From assembly GCA_021827985.1 (NCBI GenBank), contig JAKATL010000029.1, positions 1 through 34,800 on the forward strand: a stretch of 34,800 nt of DNA. Direction: 5' to 3'. The position numbers and the translations under genes are program-made. The notes below the pieces were generated by a model that was not told where the DNA came from, did not search any database, and was given only the letters and a program-made list of their open reading frames with translations. The DNA comes from a bacterium (GTDB taxonomy: Bacteria; Chloroflexota; Dormibacteria; Aeolococcales; Bog-877). This document shows positions 1 through 6,460 of the stretch, piece by piece. Position 1 is the stretch's first letter. Every line of letters begins with the position of its first letter.

Positions 1-2
1 GC

Positions 3-179
3 GGGGCCGTGGAGGCAGGCTGTCGCACGGTGGTTGCCCAGCGCATGAAGCTGTCCGGCATGCGCTGGAGCGTTCGCGGCGCCGCGGCCATCGTCAGCCT
101 GCGTGCCCAGGAGTCAAGTGGCCCAACCCGTTGGCAGGAAATCTGGCAGTGGCTCCCCTACCAGACCACAGTTGCCTAA
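3..179 (+). CDS. ISKra4-family transposase, C-terminal fragment (gene starts before the window)
   Basis: The frame opening at base 3 is continuous with the left window edge and gives 58 residues before a TAA stop. The segment reads VEAGCRTVVAQRMK, then SGMRWSVRGAAAI, then LR, and ends in an aromatic-rich RWQEIWQWLPY tail. This matches the conserved end of ISKra4-family DDE transposases as I know them (VEAGCKTVIGQR.KQSGM.W.V.GA..I..LR). Only the end of the gene is visible, so an intact catalytic domain cannot be judged. The stop codon lies inside a sequence that resembles the inverted left end of another element at 34689-34712, so this is probably the right end of an insertion sequence. Family assignment is from recalled consensus, not a search. 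Confidence 0.8.
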   Translation, partial: GAVEAGCRTVVAQRMKLSGMRWSVRGAAAIVSLRAQESSGPTRWQEIWQWLPYQTTVA

Positions 180-196
180 CCCCCAGCTCCTACTTT
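173..196. repeat. Probable right-end inverted repeat (IRR) of the ISKra4-type element
   Basis: The segment beginning TGCCTAAC at 173, continuing CCCCAGCTCC and ending TACTTT at 196, aligns with the reverse complement of 34689-34712 (TGCCT, CCCCAGGTCC, CC, TACTTT), with small gaps and one mismatch. It overlaps the transposase stop codon. The exact element boundary and any target duplication are not visible. Confidence 0.5.
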
Positions 197-407
197 TTTG
201 TCGCGCACCCTATTCCCGAAGTGCGGGTCGCGCGCTGTCAGGGCCAGGGGGTGGGGGGGCCGAACACGACGGGATCGTCCCGGCCCCAGCCGGCCAGCCG
301 GGCGGCGGGCCCCTCTCGGGGGTGAGGTGGGCCACACCCACGCCGAGTTGCGGGGCTGTTGGCCGTGCCCACCCTGCTGGACCCGCCCTTCCACGGGACC
401 GGCGCGA

Positions 408-851
408 TCACGAGGCGTTCGGGTCCACGAGCGGGCTGTGCATGATCTCCCAGAGGTGCCCGTCGGGGTCCTGGACGTAGCCGGAGTAGATCCCCCACGG
501 GCGATCCCGGGGCTTTTCCAGGGGGGTGCCCCCGGCTCGGCCAATATGCTCGACCAGCCGGTCCACCTCGTCCCGGCTGCCCAGGAAGTGGCCCAGACTG
601 ACCTCGCCAGACGTGGGGGGCGCATGGGGAATGCCCGCGTCCTTGGCCAGTTCCGTGCGGGGATACAGACTGAGGACCAGTCCCCCGGCGAGGCGGAACA
701 TGGCGATGGCGCCGCCAGCTCCACTCACATCGTCATGGAACTCGGCGCCCACCACTCCGTCGGACTCCAGCCCCAGCCCGTCCCGGCAAAAGACAAGCGC
801 TCTCTCCAGGTCCTCGACGGCGAGCGTGATGGTGTGGATGCGGGGCTCCAT
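408..851 (-). CDS. VOC family protein (glyoxalase/bleomycin-resistance fold)
   Basis: A 147-residue protein, the usual size of a two-repeat vicinal-oxygen-chelate protein. The N-terminal half starts RIHTITLAVEDLERALVFC, the typical first beta-alpha unit with His as a probable metal ligand. The C-terminal half contains YVQDPDGHLWEIMHSP, the standard closing VOC motif with Glu as a probable ligand. The ATG at 851 is chosen because GAGGAGGGACGAG lies directly upstream; the longer in-frame reading adds an arginine-rich stretch unlike the family. Substrate cannot be deduced: members include glyoxalase I-like enzymes, dioxygenases and binding proteins. It is a stand-alone gene. Confidence 0.85.
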   Translation of the reverse strand: MEPRIHTITLAVEDLERALVFCRDGLGLESDGVVGAEFHDDVSGAGGAIAMFRLAGGLVLSLYPRTELAKDAGIPHAPPTSGEVSLGHFLGSRDEVDRLVEHIGRAGGTPLEKPRDRPWGIYSGYVQDPDGHLWEIMHSPLVDPNAS

Positions 852-1145
852 CTCGTCCCTCCTCACGGGTAGGTGCCTCCGGGGCCGGGTCGGCACTTGG
901 GAACCGGGAAGGCCAACGATAGCTCACGCTGGTGCGGTGGCGATGACCACCTCCTTGCCCATCCTGGCGCCTGGCGAAGGAGTTGCCAGAGGCGCTCCCG
1001 GCTAGCCCTTGACCGGCGCCTTGGAGGGACTGGGGGCCGGCGTCAGATCGTCCTCAGGGCTCACGCCGCACCAGCGGAGGAACGGGTGCAGCGCTCACAG
1101 CTGGGCTCTCCCGCCTTCGGACGCGACTGACTCCGCTGCCCACGG
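852..1145. other. Intergenic stretch, no gene recognised
   Basis: It holds the VOC ribosome-binding site at its left edge. I found no RNA gene, repeat or convincing reading frame. A 12-codon minus-strand frame at 924-962 resembles the start of RidA proteins but stops at once. Confidence 0.4.
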
Positions 1146-1781
1146 TCAAAGCCTGTTACCTGCGGAGCCCCGCCGTCCCCGGCGTGGGCTGCTGCGGCGC
1201 GGTTTCATAGCACCTCCGAGATTCGGCTTCTCAGCACCCGGGGGCTCTCTGGCCGATGGAAACATCTCCTCAACCAGGAAGCGGGTCCGGGGCAGCAGCA
1301 GGGTCGGAGGGTACAGACGCTCAACTACCGCAAAGACCTCGTCCCTGGTTTGGAGATCGAGCAGACTGGCTAGGTGGGCGATGTCCTCTCGGTCCTGCTC
1401 GGGGCGGGCGGCCAGAAGCTTCATCCCCAGGAGAAACTCCGGTGACGCGGCGGTGACCCGTAGGCCTGGCACCTCGAGCACCTTGATTGCGCTGGGGTCC
1501 GCCCCGGGGACGTACCCCTTGGCGGCGTCGTTCAGCCACCCGACCGGCAAGCGGAGATCCGCTGCCACGACCCGGGCGGCCCGGTAAACCTCCTCGGTGG
1601 GAGCGAAAACGGCGTCGATGTCGCGAGTCATCCGATCAGCCTCGTAGGCGAGGACCATCGCGGCACCTCCGACCAGGTAGACGTCGCCGATCAACCCGGA
1701 GCGGGCCAGCTGGGCACCCAAATGGGAGAGGGCCTCTACGGCTTGAGCCCGCGTCAGCAACGCCTCGTCGCTGGTAGTCAC
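1146..1781 (-). CDS. DUF6036-type nucleotidyltransferase, probable toxin partner of the XRE gene
   Basis: A 211-residue protein. Residues 34-59 read VYLVGGAAMVLAYE then RMTRDIDAVF: the GG motif followed by a DxD pair (Asp54, Asp56), as in minimal nucleotidyltransferases of the DUF6036/AbiEii type. Helical regions follow, including EFLLGMKLLAARPEQDREDI, which is common in this family, and a basic C-terminal tail. The start is the GTG at 1781: GGAGAG lies just upstream and the codon overlaps the TGA of the preceding XRE gene in a GTGA junction, so the two genes should be translationally coupled. Longer in-frame openings would run through the XRE gene and are rejected. The toxin role is inferred from the family and pairing; it could instead be an abortive-infection module. 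Confidence 0.8.
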   Translation of the reverse strand: MTTSDEALLTRAQAVEALSHLGAQLARSGLIGDVYLVGGAAMVLAYEADRMTRDIDAVFAPTEEVYRAARVVAADLRLPVGWLNDAAKGYVPGADPSAIKVLEVPGLRVTAASPEFLLGMKLLAARPEQDREDIAHLASLLDLQTRDEVFAVVERLYPPTLLLPRTRFLVEEMFPSAREPPGAEKPNLGGAMKPRRSSPRRGRRGSAGNRL

Positions 1782-2344
1782 CGCCTCTCCAAGCCCGCGG
1801 CCGTAACGAAGATCCCCCGCTTGGCGAACGACCTCGGGCTTTCGCGCAGGCTGGTGGGGATCCAAGCTGGGGTGCCGGCAACGAACCACCAAGGTCGGGC
1901 CACGCGATCGGGGTTCTCCGCCCATCCCGGCGTCACGAGGCCCCGCCTGACCGTCAGGAACTCCGCCAGGGCGGCCATGAGCGCATCTGTCGGGTCGTCG
2001 CCAGTCGGCGCTGGCACATCCGCGACCACCAGGGAAGTCGCAGCTGGGGTGCCCATCGCTTCGTCGTCCAGCACCTCTCCAACGAGCCGCCAGGCAGCCG
2101 TGCTGCCGTCGGATCGGCGCACCTCTGCCACGGCCGGTGCGAGGGCTGTCAGGGAGGGCCACCGGCGCCCAGCGGGCAGGCACGCCTCCACGATGCGGTT
2201 GAAGGTCCTCAAGTTCGGTACGAGGGACCCGGACTCGTAGCGGCTCAAGGTCGCCGACGACGTCCCTGCCCGCCGCGCGACCTCGCGCTGTGAGAGGCCG
2301 GTCCGGGCCCGAACAAAGCGGAGTTGGGAACTCGCATCCATCAT
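1778..2344 (-). CDS. XRE-family HTH regulator, probable antitoxin and autorepressor
   Basis: A 188-residue protein. Residues about 5-55 form a Cro/XRE helix-turn-helix (LRFVRARTGLSQREVARRAG, then TSSATLSRYESG). The remaining 130 residues are unrecognised and may contact the downstream partner. Two adjacent ATG codons (2344 and 2341) are candidate starts. A further ATG-frame extension to 2371 is unlikely because the probable minus-strand -10 element (TATCAT, 2360-2355, in an extended TGC context) would then lie inside the gene. A perfect inverted repeat spans this -10 and the first start codon, which fits autorepression. It overlaps the nucleotidyltransferase by 4 bases. Codon use looks less GC-biased than in neighbouring genes, consistent with horizontal transfer. 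Confidence 0.85.
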   Translation of the reverse strand: MMDASSQLRFVRARTGLSQREVARRAGTSSATLSRYESGSLVPNLRTFNRIVEACLPAGRRWPSLTALAPAVAEVRRSDGSTAAWRLVGEVLDDEAMGTPAATSLVVADVPAPTGDDPTDALMAALAEFLTVRRGLVTPGWAENPDRVARPWWFVAGTPAWIPTSLRESPRSFAKRGIFVTAAGLERR

Positions 2345-2363
2345 GCTATCAGAAATGATAGCA
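2344..2363 (-). promoter_or_regulatory. Operator/promoter of the XRE-nucleotidyltransferase unit
   Basis: A perfect 8-base inverted repeat (TGCTATCA, spacer GAAA, TGATAGCA) overlaps an extended -10 (TGCTATCAT on the minus strand) and the first base of the XRE start codon. Repressor bound here would block the promoter. The -10 to ATG distance of 10 bases implies a leader of almost no length. Confidence 0.7.
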
Positions 2364-2607
2364 CAACCCAATTCGCACGATTCTTGGGCTTGACGGCGGC
2401 CCGGATTGGTGTCCTCCCCAAGCGCCAGGGCACGGCTGCTCCATTCTTCTCAACGGTCCTCCAGGAGCGCTCTCACTGGTGCCCGACGGCGGCCGTGGGG
2501 ACGCGAGAGAGGCGCACGCACTCAATCGAGGAGATCGCCCAAGTCGGCGTCGCCCATGTCGACCCGCGCCAGGACCGAGCGGTCGGCGGTGAGGTGAGGG
2601 GGCCACG
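2364..2607. other. Intergenic region, possible decayed sequence
   Basis: No convincing gene. A minus-strand open stretch ending at 2521 with DMGDADLGDLLD before its stop looks protein-like, but it has no supported start and no family I recognise. Confidence 0.3.
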
Positions 2608-2808
2608 TTGCGTTCCAATGCGTACGATCATGCGGTGGACCTGGCGAAACGCTCGCGGCTGGCCGTGGTGAGTGCCACCAACCATGGGGCCCGAGGTATC
2701 AACGCGGAGGCTCCAATCGGTCCGGTGGACTGCCTCGCCTTTTCCGATCTCGTTAGCGTCGATCCGTCGACCCCGAGCGGTCCCGGGCCCGCCGGAGTCC
2801 TGGCGTGA
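2608..2808 (+). CDS. Possible small hypothetical protein (66 residues)
   Basis: A TTG-start frame with GAGGGGG five bases upstream. It begins RSNAYDHAVDLAKRSRLAVV and ends in a Pro/Gly-rich tail. I recognise no family. Its TGA overlaps the GTG of the next gene (GTGA), but any GTG followed by A creates such a TGA, so this is weak support. Third-position GC is visibly lower than in neighbours. It may be a spurious frame or the remnant of a larger gene. Confidence 0.2.
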   Translation: MRSNAYDHAVDLAKRSRLAVVSATNHGARGINAEAPIGPVDCLAFSDLVSVDPSTPSGPGPAGVLA

Positions 2809-3551
2809 CGGCCACGTTGTTGGTAGGCCTGGCGGTGTTCGGGGCCTGTGCGGTGGAGATGGTCGAGGCCCTGACCATCGTGCTCGCCGCCGGCCTGACC
2901 CGGGGGTGGCGCTCCGCCCTGGAGGGTTCCGCGGTGGCGGTGCTGGTGCTGGCCGCTGTGGTGGCTGCGCTGGGTCCGACGCTCATTCACCTCGTCCCCA
3001 TCTCGGTCTTGCGGGTCGTGGTCGGCAGCCTGCTGCTGGTGCTGGGGCTGCAGTGGCTCCGCAAGGCCATCCTCCGGGCCAGCGGTCACAAGCCCAAGCA
3101 CGACGAGGACGCCATCTACCAGCGGGAGGTGGCCCGCCTCTCGGGGCTGCCCCGGCCCGCCGCTGGGAGGGACGCGACAGGGTTCGTGATCGCCTTCAAA
3201 GGGGTGCTCCTGGAGGGGACGGAGGTGGTCATGATCGTCCTCACACTGGGCCTGAGCTCGGGCCGGCTGGAGGTGGCGGCGCTGGGGGCTGGGGCAGCAA
3301 TCCTGGTGGTCGGGGTGGTGGGAGCGCTGGTGGCGCGCCAACTCTCCGAGGTGCCGGAGAACGCCCTCAAGCTGGGTGTTGGGCTTATGCTGGTGACCTT
3401 CGGCACCTTCTGGGCCGGTGAGGGGGTGGGGGTCAGCTGGCCGGGCGCCGATCTCTTCCTCCTCGGCCTGCTGGCGCTCTACGCAGCTTCCACCTGGGTG
3501 CTGGTGGCGTACCTTGGCCGCCAGACGTTCCGCCCCAAGGCGATGGCGTGA
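2805..3551 (+). CDS. COG4280-type integral membrane protein (FTR1/GDT1-like architecture)
   Basis: A 248-residue hydrophobic protein with about seven membrane segments. Two related acidic motifs lie in membrane segments of the two halves: VEMVEALTIVLAAG near residue 17 and LLEGTEVVMIVLTLG near residue 138. They are separated by a charged loop (KPKHDEDAIYQRE). This duplicated E-x-x-E layout resembles cation permeases such as FTR1 and is typical of the uncharacterised COG4280 group, so metal-ion transport is plausible but unproven. The GTG start at 2805 has GGAG nine bases upstream. It overlaps the next small membrane-protein gene by GTGA, implying a two-component unit. Confidence 0.7.
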   Translation: MTATLLVGLAVFGACAVEMVEALTIVLAAGLTRGWRSALEGSAVAVLVLAAVVAALGPTLIHLVPISVLRVVVGSLLLVLGLQWLRKAILRASGHKPKHDEDAIYQREVARLSGLPRPAAGRDATGFVIAFKGVLLEGTEVVMIVLTLGLSSGRLEVAALGAGAAILVVGVVGALVARQLSEVPENALKLGVGLMLVTFGTFWAGEGVGVSWPGADLFLLGLLALYAASTWVLVAYLGRQTFRPKAMA

Positions 3552-3760
3552 CCGCGGGCCGTTTGCTCTCCGCCTTCGGACGGTTCTGGTGGGAGTTCAT
3601 CGTGGGCGACACCCCGGAGTTGGCGGTCGGGGTCGCACTGGTTGTGGTCGCTGCCTGGGGGCTGGCGGCTGCCAGCGTGCCGATCGGCGCCGTCCTCCTC
3701 CCGGTGGCCCTGCTCCTGCTGCTCACTGCCAGCGTCTGGCGGGGGCGCCGCCCTCGCTGA
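3548..3760 (+). CDS. Small membrane protein coupled to the COG4280-type gene
   Basis: A 70-residue protein whose GTG overlaps the preceding TGA. It has an amphipathic aromatic N-terminus (FGRFWWEFIVGDTPE), then two closely spaced hydrophobic segments (about residues 26-42 and 46-60) and a basic end WRGRRPR, predicting a hairpin with both ends on the cytoplasmic side. I recognise no named family. Coupling suggests it is a subunit or stabiliser of the upstream membrane protein. Confidence 0.65.
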   Translation: MTAGRLLSAFGRFWWEFIVGDTPELAVGVALVVVAAWGLAAASVPIGAVLLPVALLLLLTASVWRGRRPR

Positions 3761-3769
3761 CGGGCGCTC

Positions 3770-3795
3770 CCGCAGCGGCGGGTCAGCCGCTGCGG
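3770..3795. terminator. Hairpin between convergent genes (likely bidirectional terminator)
   Basis: A perfect 10-base-pair stem (CCGCAGCGGC / GCCGCTGCGG) with loop GGGTCA lies between the convergent genes at 3548-3760 and 3783-4418. The loop contains the stop codon (TGA, minus strand) of the LysE gene. No U-run follows on either strand. Confidence 0.6.
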
Positions 3796-4418
3796 CCCGA
3801 GACCGCCACCGCCACTCCCAGGCCGATCAGCGCCGTTCCCGAGGCCGCACCCACGGCGGACAGCCGCCGGGCGGACCTGGAGAGGGGGGCCCGGGCGGCG
3901 CTGGCACCGACCGCCCAGGCGCAGTCGGCCGCCAGGGTGAGGGCCAGGAAGATGCCACCCAGTGCCAGCACCTGGAGGCCAACGGCTCCGGCTGCGGGGT
4001 CGACGAACTGGGGCAGGAGCGCGGTCATGATCAGGGCGCCCTTGGGATTGGAGGCGCCTACCACCACACCCTCCCACACGTCCCATCCGTCCCTGACGTG
4101 CGTTGGTGGGGACCCCAGCACCGCGCCCAGCTGCCGGCGATGGCGGATGCTCTGGGCCCCGAGATAGACGAGGTACGCCGCCCCAACCAGCTTCACGGCC
4201 TCGAAGACCACCACCGACTGTTCCAGGACCAGACCGGCACCCGCAGCCACCGCCAGTAGCTGGAGCAGCTTGCCGCCGTTGTCGCCCACCGCCGCTCCCA
4301 AACCAGCCCGCCGACCCTTGACCAGGGACCGGGACACCACGAAAACCACGCTGGGGCCGGGAGCGGCCGCCAGCACCGCCGCCGCCGCGGCGAAGGCCAC
4401 CAGCCTCGCCAGGGACAT
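3783..4418 (-). CDS. LysE/RhtB family amino-acid exporter
   Basis: A 211-residue membrane protein of the usual LysE size with about six hydrophobic segments. Diagnostic features are AAAPGPSVVFVVSRSL near residue 20 (the family's PGP motif), KLVGAAYLVYLGAQSIR near residue 65, and GVVVGASNPKGALIMTALLPQFV near residue 113 (the NPK motif). It would export an amino acid or homoserine-like metabolite using the proton gradient; the substrate cannot be told. ATG 4418 is chosen over a longer in-frame start because GGGAG lies about 10 bases upstream and the extension is not membrane-like. Its stop codon sits in the loop of the hairpin shared with the convergent gene. Confidence 0.88.
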   Translation of the reverse strand: MSLARLVAFAAAAAVLAAAPGPSVVFVVSRSLVKGRRAGLGAAVGDNGGKLLQLLAVAAGAGLVLEQSVVVFEAVKLVGAAYLVYLGAQSIRHRRQLGAVLGSPPTHVRDGWDVWEGVVVGASNPKGALIMTALLPQFVDPAAGAVGLQVLALGGIFLALTLAADCAWAVGASAARAPLSRSARRLSAVGAASGTALIGLGVAVAVSGRSG

Positions 4419-4476
4419 TAGACGGCACTCCCTAGGGCCGGTCTCCCCGCCCACTTGGGGGTACCGAGCGGGAACC

Positions 4477-5205
4477 TCACGAGCCCAGGTCCAGCTCTAG
4501 CGGTTCCGGTGCGCGCCATCCAGGCGCCGGCAGGCCGACCTGGACGTACGCCTCCCGGGGGATGCCGATGTCCGCGAGCCAGCCTCGGCCGACCCAGTGC
4601 CGCGCCCCCGGTACGAGGCAGCCGGCCTTGGCCACGCCCAGCATGAGCGTGTGGTGCGCCCGGATGCACTCGCCCAGGACCTCGCCCGTGTCGGCGTCGA
4701 GCCCGGAGGGGAGGTCCACCGAGAGGACCTCGGCCGAACTGCGGTTCACGCGGCTGATCACCGCCGCCATGGGCTCCCGGGGAGCCCCTCGGGACCCCGT
4801 GCCTAGCAGTCCGTCCACCACCAGGCTGGCGCCGGAGATCGCTCGCTCGGCGCTCTGTCCCCGCCCGTCTCCCAGCACCAGGAGTTCCCCTCCGCCACCT
4901 TGGGCCGCCCGAGCCAGGCCGGCCGTTCCCCCCAGCTCCTCCAGGGGGACCGGGATCAGGATTCGGGTTGGTAGGCCCCAGTCCATGAGGTGGCGGGCAC
5001 AGACCAGGGCATCCCCCCCGTTGTTTCCCCTCCCCGCCACCACCGCTACCCGGGCACCGGGTCCGGCCACCTCCAGAGCCAGCCGGCGGGCGAGGACCGC
5101 CACCTGGTACCCGGCGAGCGCCATGAGCATCTCCACCGGCACGCCCAGGGCGACGGCCGCGCCGTCCAGCTCCCGAGCCTGCTCTCGGGTCGCTCCCGGG
5201 GTCAC
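4477..5205 (-). CDS. nnrE: NAD(P)H-hydrate epimerase (YjeF N-terminal domain)
   Basis: A 242-residue protein consisting only of the YjeF_N domain, which interconverts the R and S forms of damaged hydrated NAD(P)H for repair. The core motif VVAGRGNNGGDALVCARHL (about residues 55-73) matches the family's GxGNNGGDGLV signature. VVDGLLGTG and LSVDLPSGLDADTGEV match the later phosphate-binding and catalytic segments. The C-terminal ADP-dependent dehydratase domain (NnrD), often fused in bacteria, is absent here and would have to be encoded elsewhere. The GTG start overlaps the TGA of the SAM hydroxide adenosyltransferase gene (GTGA), so the two are coupled. Confidence 0.88.
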   Translation of the reverse strand: MTPGATREQARELDGAAVALGVPVEMLMALAGYQVAVLARRLALEVAGPGARVAVVAGRGNNGGDALVCARHLMDWGLPTRILIPVPLEELGGTAGLARAAQGGGGELLVLGDGRGQSAERAISGASLVVDGLLGTGSRGAPREPMAAVISRVNRSSAEVLSVDLPSGLDADTGEVLGECIRAHHTLMLGVAKAGCLVPGARHWVGRGWLADIGIPREAYVQVGLPAPGWRAPEPLELDLGS

Positions 5206-6032
5206 CGAACCGCCACTCCGGCGACGACCGTACGTCCCTGGGTGGGATCTGCCGCCCAGGTGACCCGGACCCTGTCCCCGGGGCGGAGCCCCAGTTCCCG
5301 GGCCGCGTTCACCCGGTTCCCGGCGATCTCCAGGTGGTCGGCGCTGTTCCAGAGGATGGCCAGCCCGGACTCGATCTGGTGGTAGCTGCGCACCACCTGG
5401 CGGATCTCCCGTCCCCCCGGGGCCGTGACCGACGCCGGCTGGGGCGCGTACCAGGGCGTCCGGGCTACCGCCAGGATGACGTTGCCGAAGTGGTCCACCA
5501 GGACCACTGGGGCCCAGGTGCCCTCGGCGTCTCCCTGGGGCAGGAGTCCGGGAAGTAGCGCCGGGCTGGGTACCCGGGGGCCGAGCTTCCCCAGAGCCAG
5601 CTCTCCGGTCGCGATCCGGGCCGCCAGTGGACCGATCAGGTCCCTCCCGTGGAAGGTGCCGCTGAGCTGCGCCGGCAGATGCGGCCCGGTGGCGATCCGA
5701 AAGGCTGCCCGCTCCTTCCCCCGCTGCCAGAGGAAATGCAGGAGGCCGTTGTCCGGCGCGACCACCAGCTGGCCGTCCACCGCCGCACCTACCAGAGGAC
5801 GGTCACTCCCCACTCCGGGGTCCACCACCGCGCAGTGGACGGTCCCTTCGGGAAAGGCCGGGGCACAGGCCGAGAGCCAATAGGCTCCGGCGCCGATGTC
5901 CGCCGGCGGGATGCCATGGGTGATGACCTCGACTCTGAGCCCGGGAGCGGCCCGGAGGATCGCACCCAGCATGGCGCCACCGTACCCGGAGTCGGTCCCG
6001 AAGTCGGTGAGAAGGGTGAGGATGGCGGCCAT
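5202..6032 (-). CDS. SAM hydroxide adenosyltransferase (DUF62, chlorinase/fluorinase family)
   Basis: A 276-residue protein, full length for the DUF62 family, which converts S-adenosylmethionine and water to adenosine and methionine. Motifs run in order: TDFGTDSGYGGAMLGAI (9-25), VDPGVGSDR (70-78), APDNGLL (92-98), TFHGRDLIGPLAARI (126-140) and DHFGNVI. The Asp71-Arg78-His128 set fits the conserved Asp-Arg-His triad that marks hydroxide users; no extra halide-pocket loop is evident. The ATG at 6032 directly precedes TLLTDFG. No Shine-Dalgarno is clear, but a weak -10-like CACAAT lies 10 bases upstream on the minus strand. It is the first gene of a coupled pair with nnrE. Confidence 0.88.
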   Translation of the reverse strand: MAAILTLLTDFGTDSGYGGAMLGAILRAAPGLRVEVITHGIPPADIGAGAYWLSACAPAFPEGTVHCAVVDPGVGSDRPLVGAAVDGQLVVAPDNGLLHFLWQRGKERAAFRIATGPHLPAQLSGTFHGRDLIGPLAARIATGELALGKLGPRVPSPALLPGLLPQGDAEGTWAPVVLVDHFGNVILAVARTPWYAPQPASVTAPGGREIRQVVRSYHQIESGLAILWNSADHLEIAGNRVNAARELGLRPGDRVRVTWAADPTQGRTVVAGVAVR

Positions 6033-6460
6033 GGGACGGGCCCATTGTGACCGATGGATCGCCGCCCGCAGTGCCGGTTTCCGACCTGGGGCTCAGCCGC
6101 GCTGGTCAGAGCCCCGGACTGCCACCTGATTCTGCCTGGAGGGGGAGATTGTGGCCTGATGGCCGTGAGCACCTCGTCCCGGGCGCGCTGGCCCGAGGCT
6201 GCTTGGGGGCCTTTCAAGGTGGACAGTTGGCGCCGTTGGGCCAGCTTGGCGGATCGGCGCTCTCGGCTGGACTCGACTGAGACCGCCACGACTTGGCCCG
6301 GGCCTACGAAGCGATTCAGCTGTCCGGATGGCGGAGACCGGGAGCCTTGGCGGCGTCGGAGCTTTCGGAGTGCAGGCCGGCCTCCGTTTCGGAGAAGATT
6401 GACGCTCGAAGCCTTTCGGCCCGATCGCCGCCGAGGATGGCTGGAATGGGGGGGGTGACC
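6033..6460. other. Intergenic region upstream of the flavoprotein, no gene recognised
   Basis: Both strands contain long open frames, as expected at this GC content, but none has a recognisable motif or supported start. It separates divergent genes and should hold both promoters. At its right end GGGGGGGTGACC precedes the ATG at 6461. Confidence 0.4.

Noticed and set aside
924..962. Minus-strand frame MGKEVVIATAPA resembling the start of RidA
   Set aside because: It stops after 12 codons and no RidA sequence follows in any frame; the match is too short.
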